DNA from: Pontimicrobium sp. SW4
Lineage (GTDB): Bacteria > Bacteroidota > Bacteroidia > Flavobacteriales > Flavobacteriaceae
Assembly: GCF_039954625.1 (NCBI RefSeq)
Contig: NZ_CP157199.1
Coordinates: 62,001 to 126,000 of the forward strand
Reading direction: 5' to 3'
DNA length: 64,000 nucleotides
A program made the position numbers and the translations under genes. The first letter of the stretch is position 1. Each line of letters opens with the position of its first letter. Under the pieces are notes generated by a model that saw only the letters and a program-made list of their open reading frames with translations, ran no database searches and was not told the origin of the DNA. Positions 35,390 through 45,175 of the stretch are shown here, one piece after another.

Positions 35390-38300
35390 ATGTACTTAAT
35401 TTTCGATACAGAAACAACAGGGTTACCAAAACGTTGGAATGCTCCAATTACCGATACTGATAATTGGCCAAGAGCTGTCCAAATTGCATGGCAACTGCAT
35501 GATGCAATGGGAAACTGTATTGAACATCAAGATTATTTAATACAACCCAACGGATTTAATATTCCTTATGATGCCGAAAAAATACATGGTATTTCTACCG
35601 AATTGGCACAGGAGCAAGGGTTGCCATTAGCTGAGGTTTTAGAAAAATTCAACGAAGCACTTAATAAATCGAAATTTGTTGTCGGACAAAATGTTGGTTT
35701 TGATTTAAATATCATGGGTTGTGAGTTTTTTCGAGAAGATACTGCAACTAAATTGTTGGAACTTCCTGTCTTAGATACGTGTACGGAACATACTGCCGAA
35801 TTATGTAAACTCCCAGGAGGTCGTGGTGGGAAATTTAAATTACCAACACTTACAGAGTTGCACGAATATTTATTTGGAGAAGCTTTTAACGAAGCGCATA
35901 ATGCAACTGCCGATGTTGAGGCAACCACACGTTGTTTTTTAGAATTAATTAGAAGAAAACAGTACACTAAAGAACAACTGGATGTTCAGCCAGATTATTT
36001 TGAAAATTTTTCCATAGCTAATCCTAAGGAAATTCAACTTATTGGATTAAAGCATATCAATCTCCAGAAAGCATCTGCTAAAATTCATGAACAATTACAG
36101 GAGACACAAGAGATTGAAAACATTGAAAGCTCTGTTGATGTTTCAGAATTAGAAAATGCCAACTTTGTGCATCTTCATAATCACTCGCAGTTTTCGGTAT
36201 TACAGTCCACTATTAGTATTAAAGATTTGGTTGCTTCTACAGCTAAACATAACATGAATGCTGTAGCATTAACAGATCATGCTAACATGATGGGAGCATT
36301 TCATTTTGTAAAAGAAGTGAAAAACCATAATAGAATTATCAAGGAGCAAAACGAAGAAGCTCTTGAAAAAGGAGAAGCTCCAGTTGGTGAAGAAATAAAA
36401 CCAATTATTGGTTGTGAATTTTTTGTCTGTGAAGACCATTTAAACAAGTCACACAAAGATTATGGTTACCAAATTGTGCTGTTAGCCAAAAATAAAAACG
36501 GCTATCAAAATTTGGTGAAAATGGCATCCATTGCCTACACAGATGGCTTTTATTATGTGCCAAGAATTGACAAAAAAGTAGTAGAACAATACAAAGATGA
36601 CATTATAGTTCTTTCAGGAAATCTCTATGGAGAAGTGTCGAGTAAGATTCTTAATGTTGGTGAAAAGCAAGCTGAGGAAGCCTTGGTTTGGTGGAAAGAC
36701 CAGTTTAAAGATGATTTCTATCTTGAGATTATGCAACACAATCAAGAGGATGAAAGACGTGTTAATCAAGTATTAAAAGAGTTCGCAAATAAGCATGATG
36801 TAAAGTTGGTCGCAACAAATAACAATTATTATTGTGAGCAAGATGATGCTAATGCACATGACATTTTATTGTGTGTAAAAGATGGTGAAAAGCAAGGGAC
36901 TCCAATAGGAAGAGGTCGAGGCTATCGTTATGGCTTACCAAATCAAGAATACTTTTTTAAGTCTTCTGAAGAAATGAAAGCGTTGTTTAAAGATACTCCT
37001 GAAGCTATTGTCAATATTCAAGAAGTCGTGGACAAAGTGGAAGCTTTTGAACTAGCTAGAGATGTATTACTGCCAGAATTTGGTATTCCTGATGAATTTA
37101 AGGATGAGCAAGATTTAGAAGATGGAGGCAAACGAGGAGAGAATGCTTATTTAAGACATATTACTTACGAGGGTGCTAAAAAACGTTACGGAGAAATCAC
37201 AAAAGAAATAGAAGAACGACTAGATTTTGAGCTCGCAACTATTGAAAATACAGGGTATCCAGGATATTTCTTAATTGTTGAAGACTTTATTCGAGAAGCG
37301 AGAAATATGGATGTATCTGTTGGTCCAGGACGTGGTTCAGCAGCAGGCTCTGTAGTGGCTTATTGTTTATGGATTACCAATATTGACCCTTTAAAGTACG
37401 ATTTACTTTTTGAGCGTTTCTTAAATCCAGATCGTGTAAGTATGCCTGATATTGATATCGATTTTGATGATGAAGGTCGTGGACGTGTTATGGATTATGT
37501 CATAGATAAATATGGAGCTAATCAAGTAGCGCAAATTATTACTTATGGAACTATGGCTGCAAAGTCCTCCATTCGTGATACAGCTAGAGTATTGGATTTA
37601 CCATTATTTGATGCTGATAGAATAGCGAAACTCATTCCTACCATGTCTAAACTTGGGAAGATTTTTGGTGCAGACGAAAAGAAACTTAAAGGGATGTTTC
37701 GTGCTGAAGATTTAGAAAAAGTTAATCAGCTATTAAATATAGCAGATGGTGAGGATCTTGAGGCCGAAACGGTAAATCTTGCAAGAATTTTAGAAGGCTC
37801 TGTAAGAAATACAGGAATTCACGCTTGTGGCGTTATTATAACACCAAGTGATATTACAAACTATGTTCCAGTGGCAACAGCCAAAGATTCGGATTTGTAT
37901 GTCACACAATTTGACAACTCGGTTGTGGAAGATGCTGGATTGTTGAAGATGGATTTCCTTGGTTTAAAGACCTTAACCCTTATAAAGGATACCGTAAAAA
38001 TTGTAAAAGCCAAACATAATGTAGATTTAGATCCTGACAATTTCCCAATTGATGATGAAAAGACGTATGAGTTGTTCCAAAGAGGAGAAACCGTAGGGAT
38101 TTTCCAATACGAATCTCCAGGGATGCAAAAACACATGAAGGATTTAAAACCTACCGTTTTTGATGACCTTATTGCAATGAACGCCTTGTATCGTCCTGGG
38201 CCGATGGAATACATTCCAAGTTTTATTGCACGTAAACACGGCGATGAAGAGATAGAATATGACCTTCCGGAAATGGAGGAATACCTTAAGGAAACCTATG

Positions 38301-39769
38301 GTATTACAGTCTATCAGGAGCAGGTAATGTTATTGTCGCAGAAGTTGGCAGATTTCACCAAAGGTGAAGCAGATGTATTGCGTAAAGCCATGGGGAAAAA
38401 GCAGAAAGCGGTTCTTGATAAAATGAAACCTAAGTTTATAGAGCAAGCTGCTGCAAAAGGAATGGACAAGGAGAAACTCGAAAAAATCTGGAAAGATTGG
38501 GAAGCTTTTGCAAGTTATGCCTTCAACAAATCGCACTCAACATGTTATGCTTGGATAGCCTATCAAACTGCTTATTTGAAAGCGCATTATCCAGCCGAAT
38601 ATATGGCTGCTGTGTTATCAAATAACATGAACGATATCAAGCAAGTGACTTTTTTCATGGAAGAATGCAAGCGCATGAAATTAAACGTGCTTGGTCCAGA
38701 TGTGAACGAATCCTATTATAAGTTCTCAGTAAACCAAGATAATGCAGTTCGTTTTGGTATGGGAGCGATTAAAGGTGTTGGTCATGGAGCTGTAAAAACC
38801 ATTGTAGAAAACCGGAAAAAAGATGGGCCATATAAATCCATTTTTGATTTAGCAAAACGCATTGATTTGCGTGCAGCTAATAAAAAAGCATTTGAAAATC
38901 TTGCTAATGCTGGTGGTTTTGATTGCTTTAAAGAAACACATCGTGCACAATATTTTATTGATGAAGGAGATGGTATAACATTTCTAGAAAAAACAATTAA
39001 ATACGCAAATAAATATCAAGAAAACGAAAATTCAGCTCAAGTAAGTTTGTTTGGAGAATCTAGTGATGTTCAAATTCCGGAACCTGAAGTGCCTCCTTGT
39101 GAAGAATGGGGAACTATGGAAAAACTGGCACGTGAAAAAGAAGTAGTTGGTATTTATATTTCTGGACATCCATTAGACGATTTCAAAATTGAAATGACCA
39201 CATTCTGTAATGCTGAAGTGTCTTTATTTAAAGACCTTGAAAATTATGTAAATAGAGAGTTGACTTTTGGTGGCGTAGTGACAGATGTGCAACATCGTGT
39301 AAGTAAGCAAGGAAAAGGCTGGGCGTTATTTACTATCGAAGATTATGTGGAATCTTATGAGTTTAGAATTTTTGGAGAAGAATATTTAAAATTCAGACAC
39401 TTTTTAATGGTTAGTAATTTTGTGTATGTGAGAGCTTATATTAAAGAAGGATGGGTAAATAGAGACACAGGAAAGAAAGGTGAACCAAGAATTCAATATA
39501 ATAGTTTCCAATTATTGCATGATGTAATGGATAGTTATGCAAAGAAACTATCTATTCAATTTGATATTAAAGACATTCAAGAAGATCGTATAAAAAGCAT
39601 TAAAGACTTGTTAAGAATGCACGAAGGGAATCATCATTTAAATTTTGTGATTTACGATAATAAAGAGCAAATTAAATTACAAATGCCTAGTAGAAAACAA
39701 AAAGTAAAAATATCGCAAGAATTACTTGAGGAATTAGAGAGTCAACAAGTGTTTTATAAGTTGAATTAA
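35390..39769 (+). CDS. dnaE: DNA polymerase III alpha subunit with N-terminal proofreading exonuclease
   Basis: The 1459-residue replicative polymerase has three parts visible. A DEDDh 3'-5' exonuclease (about 1-200) contains IFDTETTGLP, NVGFDLNIM and HNATADVEAT. A PHP domain starts near residue 260 (FVHLHNHSQFSVL). The C-family polymerase core has GPGRGSAAGS and catalytic MPDIDIDFDDEGR near 685. Helix-hairpin-helix and OB domains follow. E. coli keeps proofreading in a separate DnaQ. Fusion at the N terminus is, from memory, normal for flavobacteria. Its last 4 bases overlap the convergent ArsR gene. Confidence 0.96.
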   Translation: MYLIFDTETTGLPKRWNAPITDTDNWPRAVQIAWQLHDAMGNCIEHQDYLIQPNGFNIPYDAEKIHGISTELAQEQGLPLAEVLEKFNEALNKSKFVVGQNVGFDLNIMGCEFFREDTATKLLELPVLDTCTEHTAELCKLPGGRGGKFKLPTLTELHEYLFGEAFNEAHNATADVEATTRCFLELIRRKQYTKEQLDVQPDYFENFSIANPKEIQLIGLKHINLQKASAKIHEQLQETQEIENIESSVDVSELENANFVHLHNHSQFSVLQSTISIKDLVASTAKHNMNAVALTDHANMMGAFHFVKEVKNHNRIIKEQNEEALEKGEAPVGEEIKPIIGCEFFVCEDHLNKSHKDYGYQIVLLAKNKNGYQNLVKMASIAYTDGFYYVPRIDKKVVEQYKDDIIVLSGNLYGEVSSKILNVGEKQAEEALVWWKDQFKDDFYLEIMQHNQEDERRVNQVLKEFANKHDVKLVATNNNYYCEQDDANAHDILLCVKDGEKQGTPIGRGRGYRYGLPNQEYFFKSSEEMKALFKDTPEAIVNIQEVVDKVEAFELARDVLLPEFGIPDEFKDEQDLEDGGKRGENAYLRHITYEGAKKRYGEITKEIEERLDFELATIENTGYPGYFLIVEDFIREARNMDVSVGPGRGSAAGSVVAYCLWITNIDPLKYDLLFERFLNPDRVSMPDIDIDFDDEGRGRVMDYVIDKYGANQVAQIITYGTMAAKSSIRDTARVLDLPLFDADRIAKLIPTMSKLGKIFGADEKKLKGMFRAEDLEKVNQLLNIADGEDLEAETVNLARILEGSVRNTGIHACGVIITPSDITNYVPVATAKDSDLYVTQFDNSVVEDAGLLKMDFLGLKTLTLIKDTVKIVKAKHNVDLDPDNFPIDDEKTYELFQRGETVGIFQYESPGMQKHMKDLKPTVFDDLIAMNALYRPGPMEYIPSFIARKHGDEEIEYDLPEMEEYLKETYGITVYQEQVMLLSQKLADFTKGEADVLRKAMGKKQKAVLDKMKPKFIEQAAAKGMDKEKLEKIWKDWEAFASYAFNKSHSTCYAWIAYQTAYLKAHYPAEYMAAVLSNNMNDIKQVTFFMEECKRMKLNVLGPDVNESYYKFSVNQDNAVRFGMGAIKGVGHGAVKTIVENRKKDGPYKSIFDLAKRIDLRAANKKAFENLANAGGFDCFKETHRAQYFIDEGDGITFLEKTIKYANKYQENENSAQVSLFGESSDVQIPEPEVPPCEEWGTMEKLAREKEVVGIYISGHPLDDFKIEMTTFCNAEVSLFKDLENYVNRELTFGGVVTDVQHRVSKQGKGWALFTIEDYVESYEFRIFGEEYLKFRHFLMVSNFVYVRAYIKEGWVNRDTGKKGEPRIQYNSFQLLHDVMDSYAKKLSIQFDIKDIQEDRIKSIKDLLRMHEGNHHLNFVIYDNKEQIKLQMPSRKQKVKISQELLEELESQQVFYKLN

Positions 39770-40095
39770 GAATCTTTACTATCCAAAAAATCACTTAACT
39801 TACCTAACTTGTCATCCCAAAATTGCTCATAAAATTTAATCCATTTATTTACTTCTTCTAACGGCTTTGCATTGGCATTACAAAAACGTTCGCGACCTAG
39901 TGCATTAATATGTACTAAGCCTGCATCTTCCAAAGTTTTAATGTGTTTCGTTACACCTTGTCTTGTAATTTCAAACTGGTTAGAAATTTGAGTAATTGAC
40001 AATGCTGAAGTAGCAATCACTAAGGCGTGAAAAATATCACGCCTTGTTGGGTCTGCGATTGCTTTAAATAGTTTTGTAATATTATCTTGCATCAA
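39766..40095 (-). CDS. ArsR-family transcriptional repressor
   Basis: The 109-residue winged helix has AIADPTRRDIFHALVIA, the recognition helix QISNQFEITRQGVTKHIKTLEDAGLV and the wing INALGRERFCNANAKPLEEVNKWI. This is the SdpR-like subgroup without metal-binding Cys pairs, typically paired with an AHSA1-type SRPBCC gene. It overlaps that gene by 14 bases. Two palindromes upstream of the operon (40534-40596) are the likely operators. Confidence 0.9.
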   Translation of the reverse strand: MMQDNITKLFKAIADPTRRDIFHALVIATSALSITQISNQFEITRQGVTKHIKTLEDAGLVHINALGRERFCNANAKPLEEVNKWIKFYEQFWDDKLGKLSDFLDSKDS

Positions 40096-40513
40096 CTTTT
40101 TCTTTTAAAAATTCTGTTAATTCATTGATGCAATTATCCCAGCCTCCACTAAAACTTTCAAATATTGCTATTGCTGTATCTCCTTGATAGTTTGAAATAC
40201 CTGAATGTTCAAGATATAGTTTCGTGCCATTTTTGGTGGATTCAAGCTCCCATTTTACAGTAGTCTCTGTTTTAGTGTCACCAACTATCCACGTATAAAT
40301 TAATATGTAAGGATTTGCATTTTTCACTTCTCCGCTAATCACCGTACAGCCTTTTTCGTTTGGTGGAGAAGTAAAGGTGTATTTGTAGCCTTCTTCAGCT
40401 TTAAAATCTGCTGGTATAAACCACGTTGAAATTTCTTCAGCTTTACTTATGGCATTCCATACAGCATCAATAGAATGATTTAATAGTACTTCCTTTTTAA
40501 TAATGTCTTTCAT
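40082..40513 (-). CDS. SRPBCC/AHSA1-type START-like protein
   Basis: The 143-residue protein begins with the AHSA1 pattern (VLLNHSIDAVWNAISKAEEISTWF) and ends with FESFSGGWDNCINELTEFL, giving a helix-grip fold with a hydrophobic cavity. Proteins of this family bind small hydrophobic ligands. It is the first gene of an operon with an overlapping ArsR repressor, a pairing found in many bacteria; the ligand is unknown. Confidence 0.87.
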   Translation of the reverse strand: MKDIIKKEVLLNHSIDAVWNAISKAEEISTWFIPADFKAEEGYKYTFTSPPNEKGCTVISGEVKNANPYILIYTWIVGDTKTETTVKWELESTKNGTKLYLEHSGISNYQGDTAIAIFESFSGGWDNCINELTEFLKEKVDAR

Positions 40514-40533
40514 AATTATTCGTTTTATTTATA

Positions 40534-40596
40534 CGCAACTAATTGGTTGCTAAATTAAAACATATATATTTAATACGCAACTATTTAGTTGCGTAT
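40534..40596. promoter_or_regulatory. Two ArsR operators upstream of the SRPBCC-arsR operon
   Basis: Two sites share GCAAC-N6-GTTGC (40534-40549 and 40577-40592), with starts 43 bp apart. The distal one extends to a perfect palindrome with 11-bp arms (ATACGCAACTA and TAGTTGCGTAT around TT, 40573-40596). The proximal one begins 20 bases upstream of the SRPBCC start codon. The rest of the 224-base gap holds the trxA promoter on the other side. Confidence 0.7.
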
Positions 40597-40689
40597 AATT
40601 TTTTTGTTATTTTAATTATTATAGTGTCAATCAATTTCCAAATAAACAAAACAAATAGTGTAGTTGTAAGCTTTGGCAAAATTTTTGAC

Positions 40690-40697
40690 TAATTTTG
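40690..40697 (+). promoter_or_regulatory. trxA -7 promoter element
   Basis: TAATTTTG matches TAnnTTTG; a TTG at 40664-40666 is 23 bases upstream. The ATG of trxA is 40 bases downstream. Confidence 0.5.
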
Positions 40698-40737
40698 CAT
40701 ATAAATTAGTAGTAATACACAATTAAATTAAAATATT

Positions 40738-41055
40738 ATGGCATTAGAAATAACAGATGCAACGTTTGAAGAAACGGTTTTAAAAAGCGACAAGCCAGTA
40801 ATGGTAGATTTTTGGGCTGCTTGGTGTGGACCATGTAGAATGGTTGGACCTATCATTGACCAAATAAGTGAAGAATATGCAGACAAGGCTGTTGTTGGAA
40901 AAGTAGATGTAGATGCAAATCAAGAATTTGCAGCGAAATATGGTGTTAGAAATATACCAACAGTTTTAGTATTTAAAGATGGAGAAGTTGTAGGAAGACA
41001 AGTTGGTGTAGCTCCAAAAAATGCTTACACAGAAGCAATAGACTCATTGTTATAA
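40738..41055 (+). CDS. trxA: Thioredoxin
   Basis: Classical 105-residue cytoplasmic thioredoxin with active site WAAWCGPCRM at about 28-37 and the cis-proline segment YGVRNIPTVLVF. It reduces disulfides in ribonucleotide reductase and other targets. It is monocistronic with its own promoter and terminator. A second, divergent thioredoxin (47966) lies in the accessory region. Confidence 0.94.
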   Translation: MALEITDATFEETVLKSDKPVMVDFWAAWCGPCRMVGPIIDQISEEYADKAVVGKVDVDANQEFAAKYGVRNIPTVLVFKDGEVVGRQVGVAPKNAYTEAIDSLL

Positions 41056-41080
41056 ATTAATTTAACAAATAAGCTTATAG

Positions 41081-41109
41081 AAAAGGTTTGGCAATGCGCT
41101 AAACCTTTT
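41081..41109 (+). terminator. trxA terminator
   Basis: AAAAGGTTT and AAACCTTTT enclose an 11-nt loop, followed by CTATTTTT, 26 bases after the trxA stop. Confidence 0.75.
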
Positions 41110-41144
41110 CTATTTTTAGTACCTCTTACTTTTATAGTTGTATT

Positions 41145-43721
41145 ATGAAGCAAATATGTTTAGGGCTTTTAGCCCTTTTTTTGGTAGCATGTAGTAATAA
41201 TGATAAAGTTACCGAATCTGCTTTATTAGCTAAAGGTATATCGTTGGATTTAGCAGAATTTAGAGTAGAACAGCTTTCAAATATCGAGTATCATTTAACC
41301 TTTGATATTCCAGAATCGTTAGATGCACCTGTAGTTTCCAATTTAAAACTGGAAACTACCATTCAAAATTTAGAACAACCACTTATTTTAGATTTCAACG
41401 CAGACAAGTCCTTACTTTTAAGCGTTAATGCCAATGGAAACGATATTGATATTAAGCATGAAAATGAGCATTTAATAATTGATGCTACTTACTTAATAGA
41501 AGGTGAAAACATCATTGAAGTTGCTTTTAATGCTGGCGAATTATCTCTGAACAGAAATAAGGAATATTTATATACTTTACTTGTGCCAGATAGAGCAAGT
41601 ACATTGTTTCCATGTTTTGACCAACCAGATTTAAAAGCAGTTTACCATTTAAATATTGCAGCACCTAAAGACTGGAACGTATTATGTGGTGCACTATTGA
41701 AAGATACTATTGAAGAAGAAAATAAAACAAAGCACATATATATTCCTACCGATAAAATGAGCACCTATTTATTCTCGTTCGTTGCAGGTGCTTTCGAGAC
41801 GACTCAAAAAACTATAGATGATTTTAAAATGAATCTGTTATATCGAGAAACCGATTCGGCAAAAGTTACTGCAAGTATTCCAGAAATCTTTAGACTACAT
41901 TATGAAGCAGTTAGGTTTTTAGAAGATTATGCCGATTATAAATTTCCGTTTCAAAAATTAGATTTTGCAACAATCCCAGGATTTCAATATGGAGGTATGG
42001 AGCATGTGGGCGCTATTCAATATAGAGAATCTACGTTGTTTTTAGATGAAACTGCCACAAAAAGTTCAGAGTTAGGTAGAGGGAAATTGATAGCCCACGA
42101 GGTTTCTCACATGTGGTTTGGGGATTTAGTGACCATGAAATGGTTTAACGATGTTTGGATGAAAGAAGTATTTGCCAACTTTATGGCAGATAAAATTGCC
42201 AATCCTAGTTTTCCGGAGTTTAACCACGACTTACAGTTTGTGTTGTCGCATTATTCTAGTGCATACGCCGAAGATCGTACAAAAGGTGCTACACCTATCC
42301 GTCAACATTTAGATAATTTGAAAAACGCAGGTTCTTTATATGGAAACATTATTTACAACAAAGCACCAATTATGATGCGTCAATTAGAAGCCACTATGGG
42401 AAAGCAAGCCTTTCAAGAAGGCATACAAGAGTATATAAAAACGTATGCCAATGGCAATGCCGATTGGAATGAATTAGTGTCTATTCTTGATAAGAAAACA
42501 GATATTGATATGAAAGCTTGGAGTGATGTTTGGGTAAATCAATCTGGAAGACCAATAATCACTGATAATCTAACCTATGATTCAAATAATACAATTTCTA
42601 AATTTAAAATAGTTCAAAAAGCAGAAGATAAAAGTGACAAAATATGGCCGCAACAATTTGAAATCGGACTCGTGTATACAGATTCTATACACGTGATAAA
42701 CGTGGGAATGCAAAAACAAGATATCATTGTTGAAGAAGCCATTGGGTTGCCAAAACCGCTTAATATCATTTATAATTTTAATGGATTTGGATATGGAGTT
42801 TTCCCTGTTCAACAAGAAAATCTGGATGCTTTTCTAAATCTTGAAAATGAAGTTGCAAGAGGGTATGCTTACATAAACTTATATGAAAAAACATTAAATA
42901 ATGATGTGTCACCAATAGTAGCTTTTAATCTATTCAAGCGTGCTATTTTAGAAGAACAAGAAGAAGTGCTAGTTCGATTGGTTTCTGGAAAATTGCAAAG
43001 TATATTCTGGATATATTTAACTCAAAGACAACGAGAAAGCGTTCAAGAAGCATTAGAAACTGATGTAAGGCAACGTTTGGAAGGAACAGAAGAATCAGGA
43101 ATTAAAAAAACACTTTTCGGTCTTTATAAAGCGATTGCATATTCAAAAAAAGGACAAGGATTCTTATACAATATTTGGAATAAGACCGCAACCATTTCAA
43201 ATTTAAAATTAAATAAAGACGATTACACTAATTTAGCTTCAACATTAGCCTTATATAACCATCCAGAAACACAAAATATTTTAAAAACTGCTGAAGCAGA
43301 AATTACCAACCAAGATAAGCTAGAGAGGTTTCAATTTTTATTGCCATCCTTATCAAATAATGAAGAAACTCGCGATAAGTTATTCGAATCGTTTAAAGAT
43401 GCTGATAACAGAGCAAAAGAGTCTTGGGTGTTGAGAGCCTTGGGTAATATTCACCATCCATTACGTCAAGCAAGTGGTCAAAAACATTTAAAGCAGAGTT
43501 TGGAGTTGCTAGAGGAAATTCAGCTAACAGGAGATATATTTTTTCCAAAAAGATGGCTTAGTAGTACCATAGGAAGGTATAATTCAGCGTATGCAAAAGA
43601 AGTTATTGAAACGTTTTTAAGCGAAAACCCTAATTTTAGTCCTATATTAAAAAACAAATTGCTTCAAGCAGCAGATCCAATTTTTAGAGCGCAAACTATT
43701 TTTGAAAGCACCAAAGAATAA
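41145..43721 (+). CDS. M1-family aminopeptidase, lipoprotein
   Basis: The 858-residue zinc aminopeptidase of the PepN/gluzincin type carries a lipoprotein signal (LLALFLVAC, Cys at 16), so it is probably anchored in the periplasm or at the outer membrane. The exopeptidase motif is GGMEHVGAI and the zinc site HEVSH is at 318-322 with the third ligand Glu in WMKEVFANFMAD. The C-terminal 350 residues are helical ERAP-like repeats. It trims peptides from the N terminus, fitting a protein-degrading lifestyle. Its stop overlaps the next ATG by 1 base. Confidence 0.92.
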   Translation: MKQICLGLLALFLVACSNNDKVTESALLAKGISLDLAEFRVEQLSNIEYHLTFDIPESLDAPVVSNLKLETTIQNLEQPLILDFNADKSLLLSVNANGNDIDIKHENEHLIIDATYLIEGENIIEVAFNAGELSLNRNKEYLYTLLVPDRASTLFPCFDQPDLKAVYHLNIAAPKDWNVLCGALLKDTIEEENKTKHIYIPTDKMSTYLFSFVAGAFETTQKTIDDFKMNLLYRETDSAKVTASIPEIFRLHYEAVRFLEDYADYKFPFQKLDFATIPGFQYGGMEHVGAIQYRESTLFLDETATKSSELGRGKLIAHEVSHMWFGDLVTMKWFNDVWMKEVFANFMADKIANPSFPEFNHDLQFVLSHYSSAYAEDRTKGATPIRQHLDNLKNAGSLYGNIIYNKAPIMMRQLEATMGKQAFQEGIQEYIKTYANGNADWNELVSILDKKTDIDMKAWSDVWVNQSGRPIITDNLTYDSNNTISKFKIVQKAEDKSDKIWPQQFEIGLVYTDSIHVINVGMQKQDIIVEEAIGLPKPLNIIYNFNGFGYGVFPVQQENLDAFLNLENEVARGYAYINLYEKTLNNDVSPIVAFNLFKRAILEEQEEVLVRLVSGKLQSIFWIYLTQRQRESVQEALETDVRQRLEGTEESGIKKTLFGLYKAIAYSKKGQGFLYNIWNKTATISNLKLNKDDYTNLASTLALYNHPETQNILKTAEAEITNQDKLERFQFLLPSLSNNEETRDKLFESFKDADNRAKESWVLRALGNIHHPLRQASGQKHLKQSLELLEEIQLTGDIFFPKRWLSSTIGRYNSAYAKEVIETFLSENPNFSPILKNKLLQAADPIFRAQTIFESTKE

Positions 43722-44650
43722 TGAATTTAAGAGACGAAGTAAATAAAACATCAGGGTTTAAAAATCTAGAATTACTAGCAAAGGAAGTAGTTGAAGGCTT
43801 TATTGCAGGGATGCATAAAAGTCCGTTTCATGGGTTTTCTGCGGAATTTGCTGAACATAAAATATACAATCGTGGTGAGAGTACACGTCATATAGATTGG
43901 AAATTATTTGCAAAAACAGACAAGCTTTTTACAAAACGTTATGATGAAGAAACCAATTTACGATGTCATATTATAGTGGATAATAGTAGCTCAATGCACT
44001 ATCCTGAGCTAAAGCAATTTTCAATCGATTCGTTGAACAAAATAGGTTTTTCAGCCTTAGCTGCCGCATCAATCATGCATATTTTAAAAAAGCAAAGAGA
44101 TGCTGTTGGGCTAAGTATTTATAGCGATGAGTATGATTATTATTCACCAGAGAAAGGGAGTGAACGACATCATAGAATGCTGTTAGATCAGTTAGCCAAT
44201 ATGGTGGTTTCAAAATCTATTAAAAAAATGACTAATACTTACGAATACCTTCATCAAATAGCAGAAAAAATTCATAGACGTTCACTGATTTTTTTATTTA
44301 CCGATATGTTTCAAGATGGTATTGATGAAGTGAAGCTTTTTGATGCATTAAGACATTTAAAGTATAATAAGCATGAAGTTATTTTGTTTCACGTGATGGA
44401 TAAAGAAAAGGAATTCAATTTTGATTTTGATAATGCGCCTAAACGCTTTGTAGATGTAGAAACAGGCGAACATATAGACTTATACGCTGAAAATATTAAA
44501 GAGAATTATGAAAAAGCAGTTGCTAATTATTTTGAGGATATTAAACTAAAGTGTGGGCAGTATCAAATAAAATACGTTGAGGCTGATATAAATGAGAGTT
44601 TTAATAAAATACTCACTACCTATATGTTAGAACGACAAAAATTTGTTTAG
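43721..44650 (+). CDS. DUF58 domain protein
   Basis: The 309-residue protein has the DUF58 signature RGESTRHIDWKLFAKTDKLFTKRYDEETN and a vWA-like fold with the metal-site-like DNSSSM (about 87-92). DUF58 proteins are usually part of MoxR-BatA-type units, but no MoxR or Bat genes are adjacent here. It is translationally coupled to the M1 peptidase gene. It is the last gene before the tRNA-Asp. Confidence 0.86.
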   Translation: MNLRDEVNKTSGFKNLELLAKEVVEGFIAGMHKSPFHGFSAEFAEHKIYNRGESTRHIDWKLFAKTDKLFTKRYDEETNLRCHIIVDNSSSMHYPELKQFSIDSLNKIGFSALAAASIMHILKKQRDAVGLSIYSDEYDYYSPEKGSERHHRMLLDQLANMVVSKSIKKMTNTYEYLHQIAEKIHRRSLIFLFTDMFQDGIDEVKLFDALRHLKYNKHEVILFHVMDKEKEFNFDFDNAPKRFVDVETGEHIDLYAENIKENYEKAVANYFEDIKLKCGQYQIKYVEADINESFNKILTTYMLERQKFV

Positions 44651-44681
44651 GGCGATTTTATTGAAAAATTATTAAAAAACA

Positions 44682-44712
44682 TTTGTGTTATAAAAAATGC
44701 AATGTATATTTG
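44682..44712 (+). promoter_or_regulatory. tRNA-Asp promoter
   Basis: TTTG (44682-44685), a 19-base spacer and TATATTTG (44705-44712) form a perfect Bacteroidota promoter. The -7 box ends 18 bases before the mature tRNA. Confidence 0.8.
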
Positions 44713-44730
44713 CAACCGCAATAATGCAAC

Positions 44731-44804
44731 GGTTTGGTAGTTCAGTTGGTTAGAATACCTGCCTGTCACGCAGGGGGTCGCGGGTTCGAGTCCCGTCCAG
44801 ACCG
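44731..44804 (+). tRNA. tRNA-Asp (anticodon GUC)
   Basis: A 74-nt cloverleaf is seen. The acceptor arms GGTTTGG (44731-44737) and CCAGACC (44797-44803) pair with one G-U, with discriminator G at 44804. The anticodon stem CCTGC/GCAGG encloses CTGTCAC with anticodon GTC at 44765-44767. The T-arm contains GGTTCGAGTCC. CCA is not encoded. Its last 10 bases are part of a 151-bp direct repeat found again at 62806, so the 3' end is the probable insertion point of an 18-kb island. Confidence 0.97.
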
Positions 44805-44945
44805 CAAGATTGCTAAAGCCTTAACCTAGTTGAGGCTTTTTTTAGCAATTAAAAGTAGTTGTGTTGTGTCACAGAGATGTGGCAAGTAGTCTGGAAACAG
44901 ACCTTTGAGAAGCTTTTCCTTTATTGGAGAGGCTTTTTTGTTTTT
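44795..44945 (+). repeat. Direct repeat (att-like), left copy, with tRNA 3' end
   Basis: These 151 bp match 62806-62957 with one substitution and one 1-base indel. They begin in the tRNA-Asp acceptor arm and include two terminator hairpins: AAAGCCT-N11-AGGCTTT (44815-44839), with outer arms ATTGCTAAA and TTTAGCAAT intact only in this copy, and AAGCTTTTCC/GGAGAGGCTT (44910-44935) with a T-tract. A small hairpin GTCTG-GAAA-CAGAC lies between them. Confidence 0.9.
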
Positions 44946-44959
44946 ACTTATATTTGAGC

Positions 44960-45175
44960 ATGTTGGAGAGTAGGTTTAAAAAATTGGATGATAAGACTAG
45001 AAATGGAGCCCTTATTGCTGTAGTAATAGTTGTTATCACTGGTTTTATGTTTATTTTTTACACACAAAAACAGAGATTATATTATTCTCCTACCATTCAA
45101 GATGAATTCTTTATTAATGTAACCAGCAAGCACAATAAAAGAGAAGCTACCATACTAAATGATAGTACAATTTAA
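44960..45175 (+). CDS. Small membrane protein of unknown function
   Basis: The 71-residue ORF begins with ATG 44960 (MLESRFKKLDDKTRNG), has one transmembrane helix (about 18-36, GALIAVVIVVITGFMFIFYT) and a polar C-terminal tail. An upstream in-frame start at 44924 would lie inside the direct repeat and its terminator, so it is rejected. No family is recognised. It is the first ORF inside the putative island. No clear promoter is seen. Confidence 0.45.
   Translation: MLESRFKKLDDKTRNGALIAVVIVVITGFMFIFYTQKQRLYYSPTIQDEFFINVTSKHNKREATILNDSTI

Noticed and set aside
44840..44945. Independent small RNA downstream of tRNA-Asp
   Set aside because: A hairpin and a terminator are present in both copies, but no promoter box was found after the first terminator, so it is kept as part of the repeat.
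44924..44959. Upstream start for the small membrane protein
   Set aside because: It lies in the direct repeat inside a terminator stem; ATG 44960 gives a normal short N terminus.
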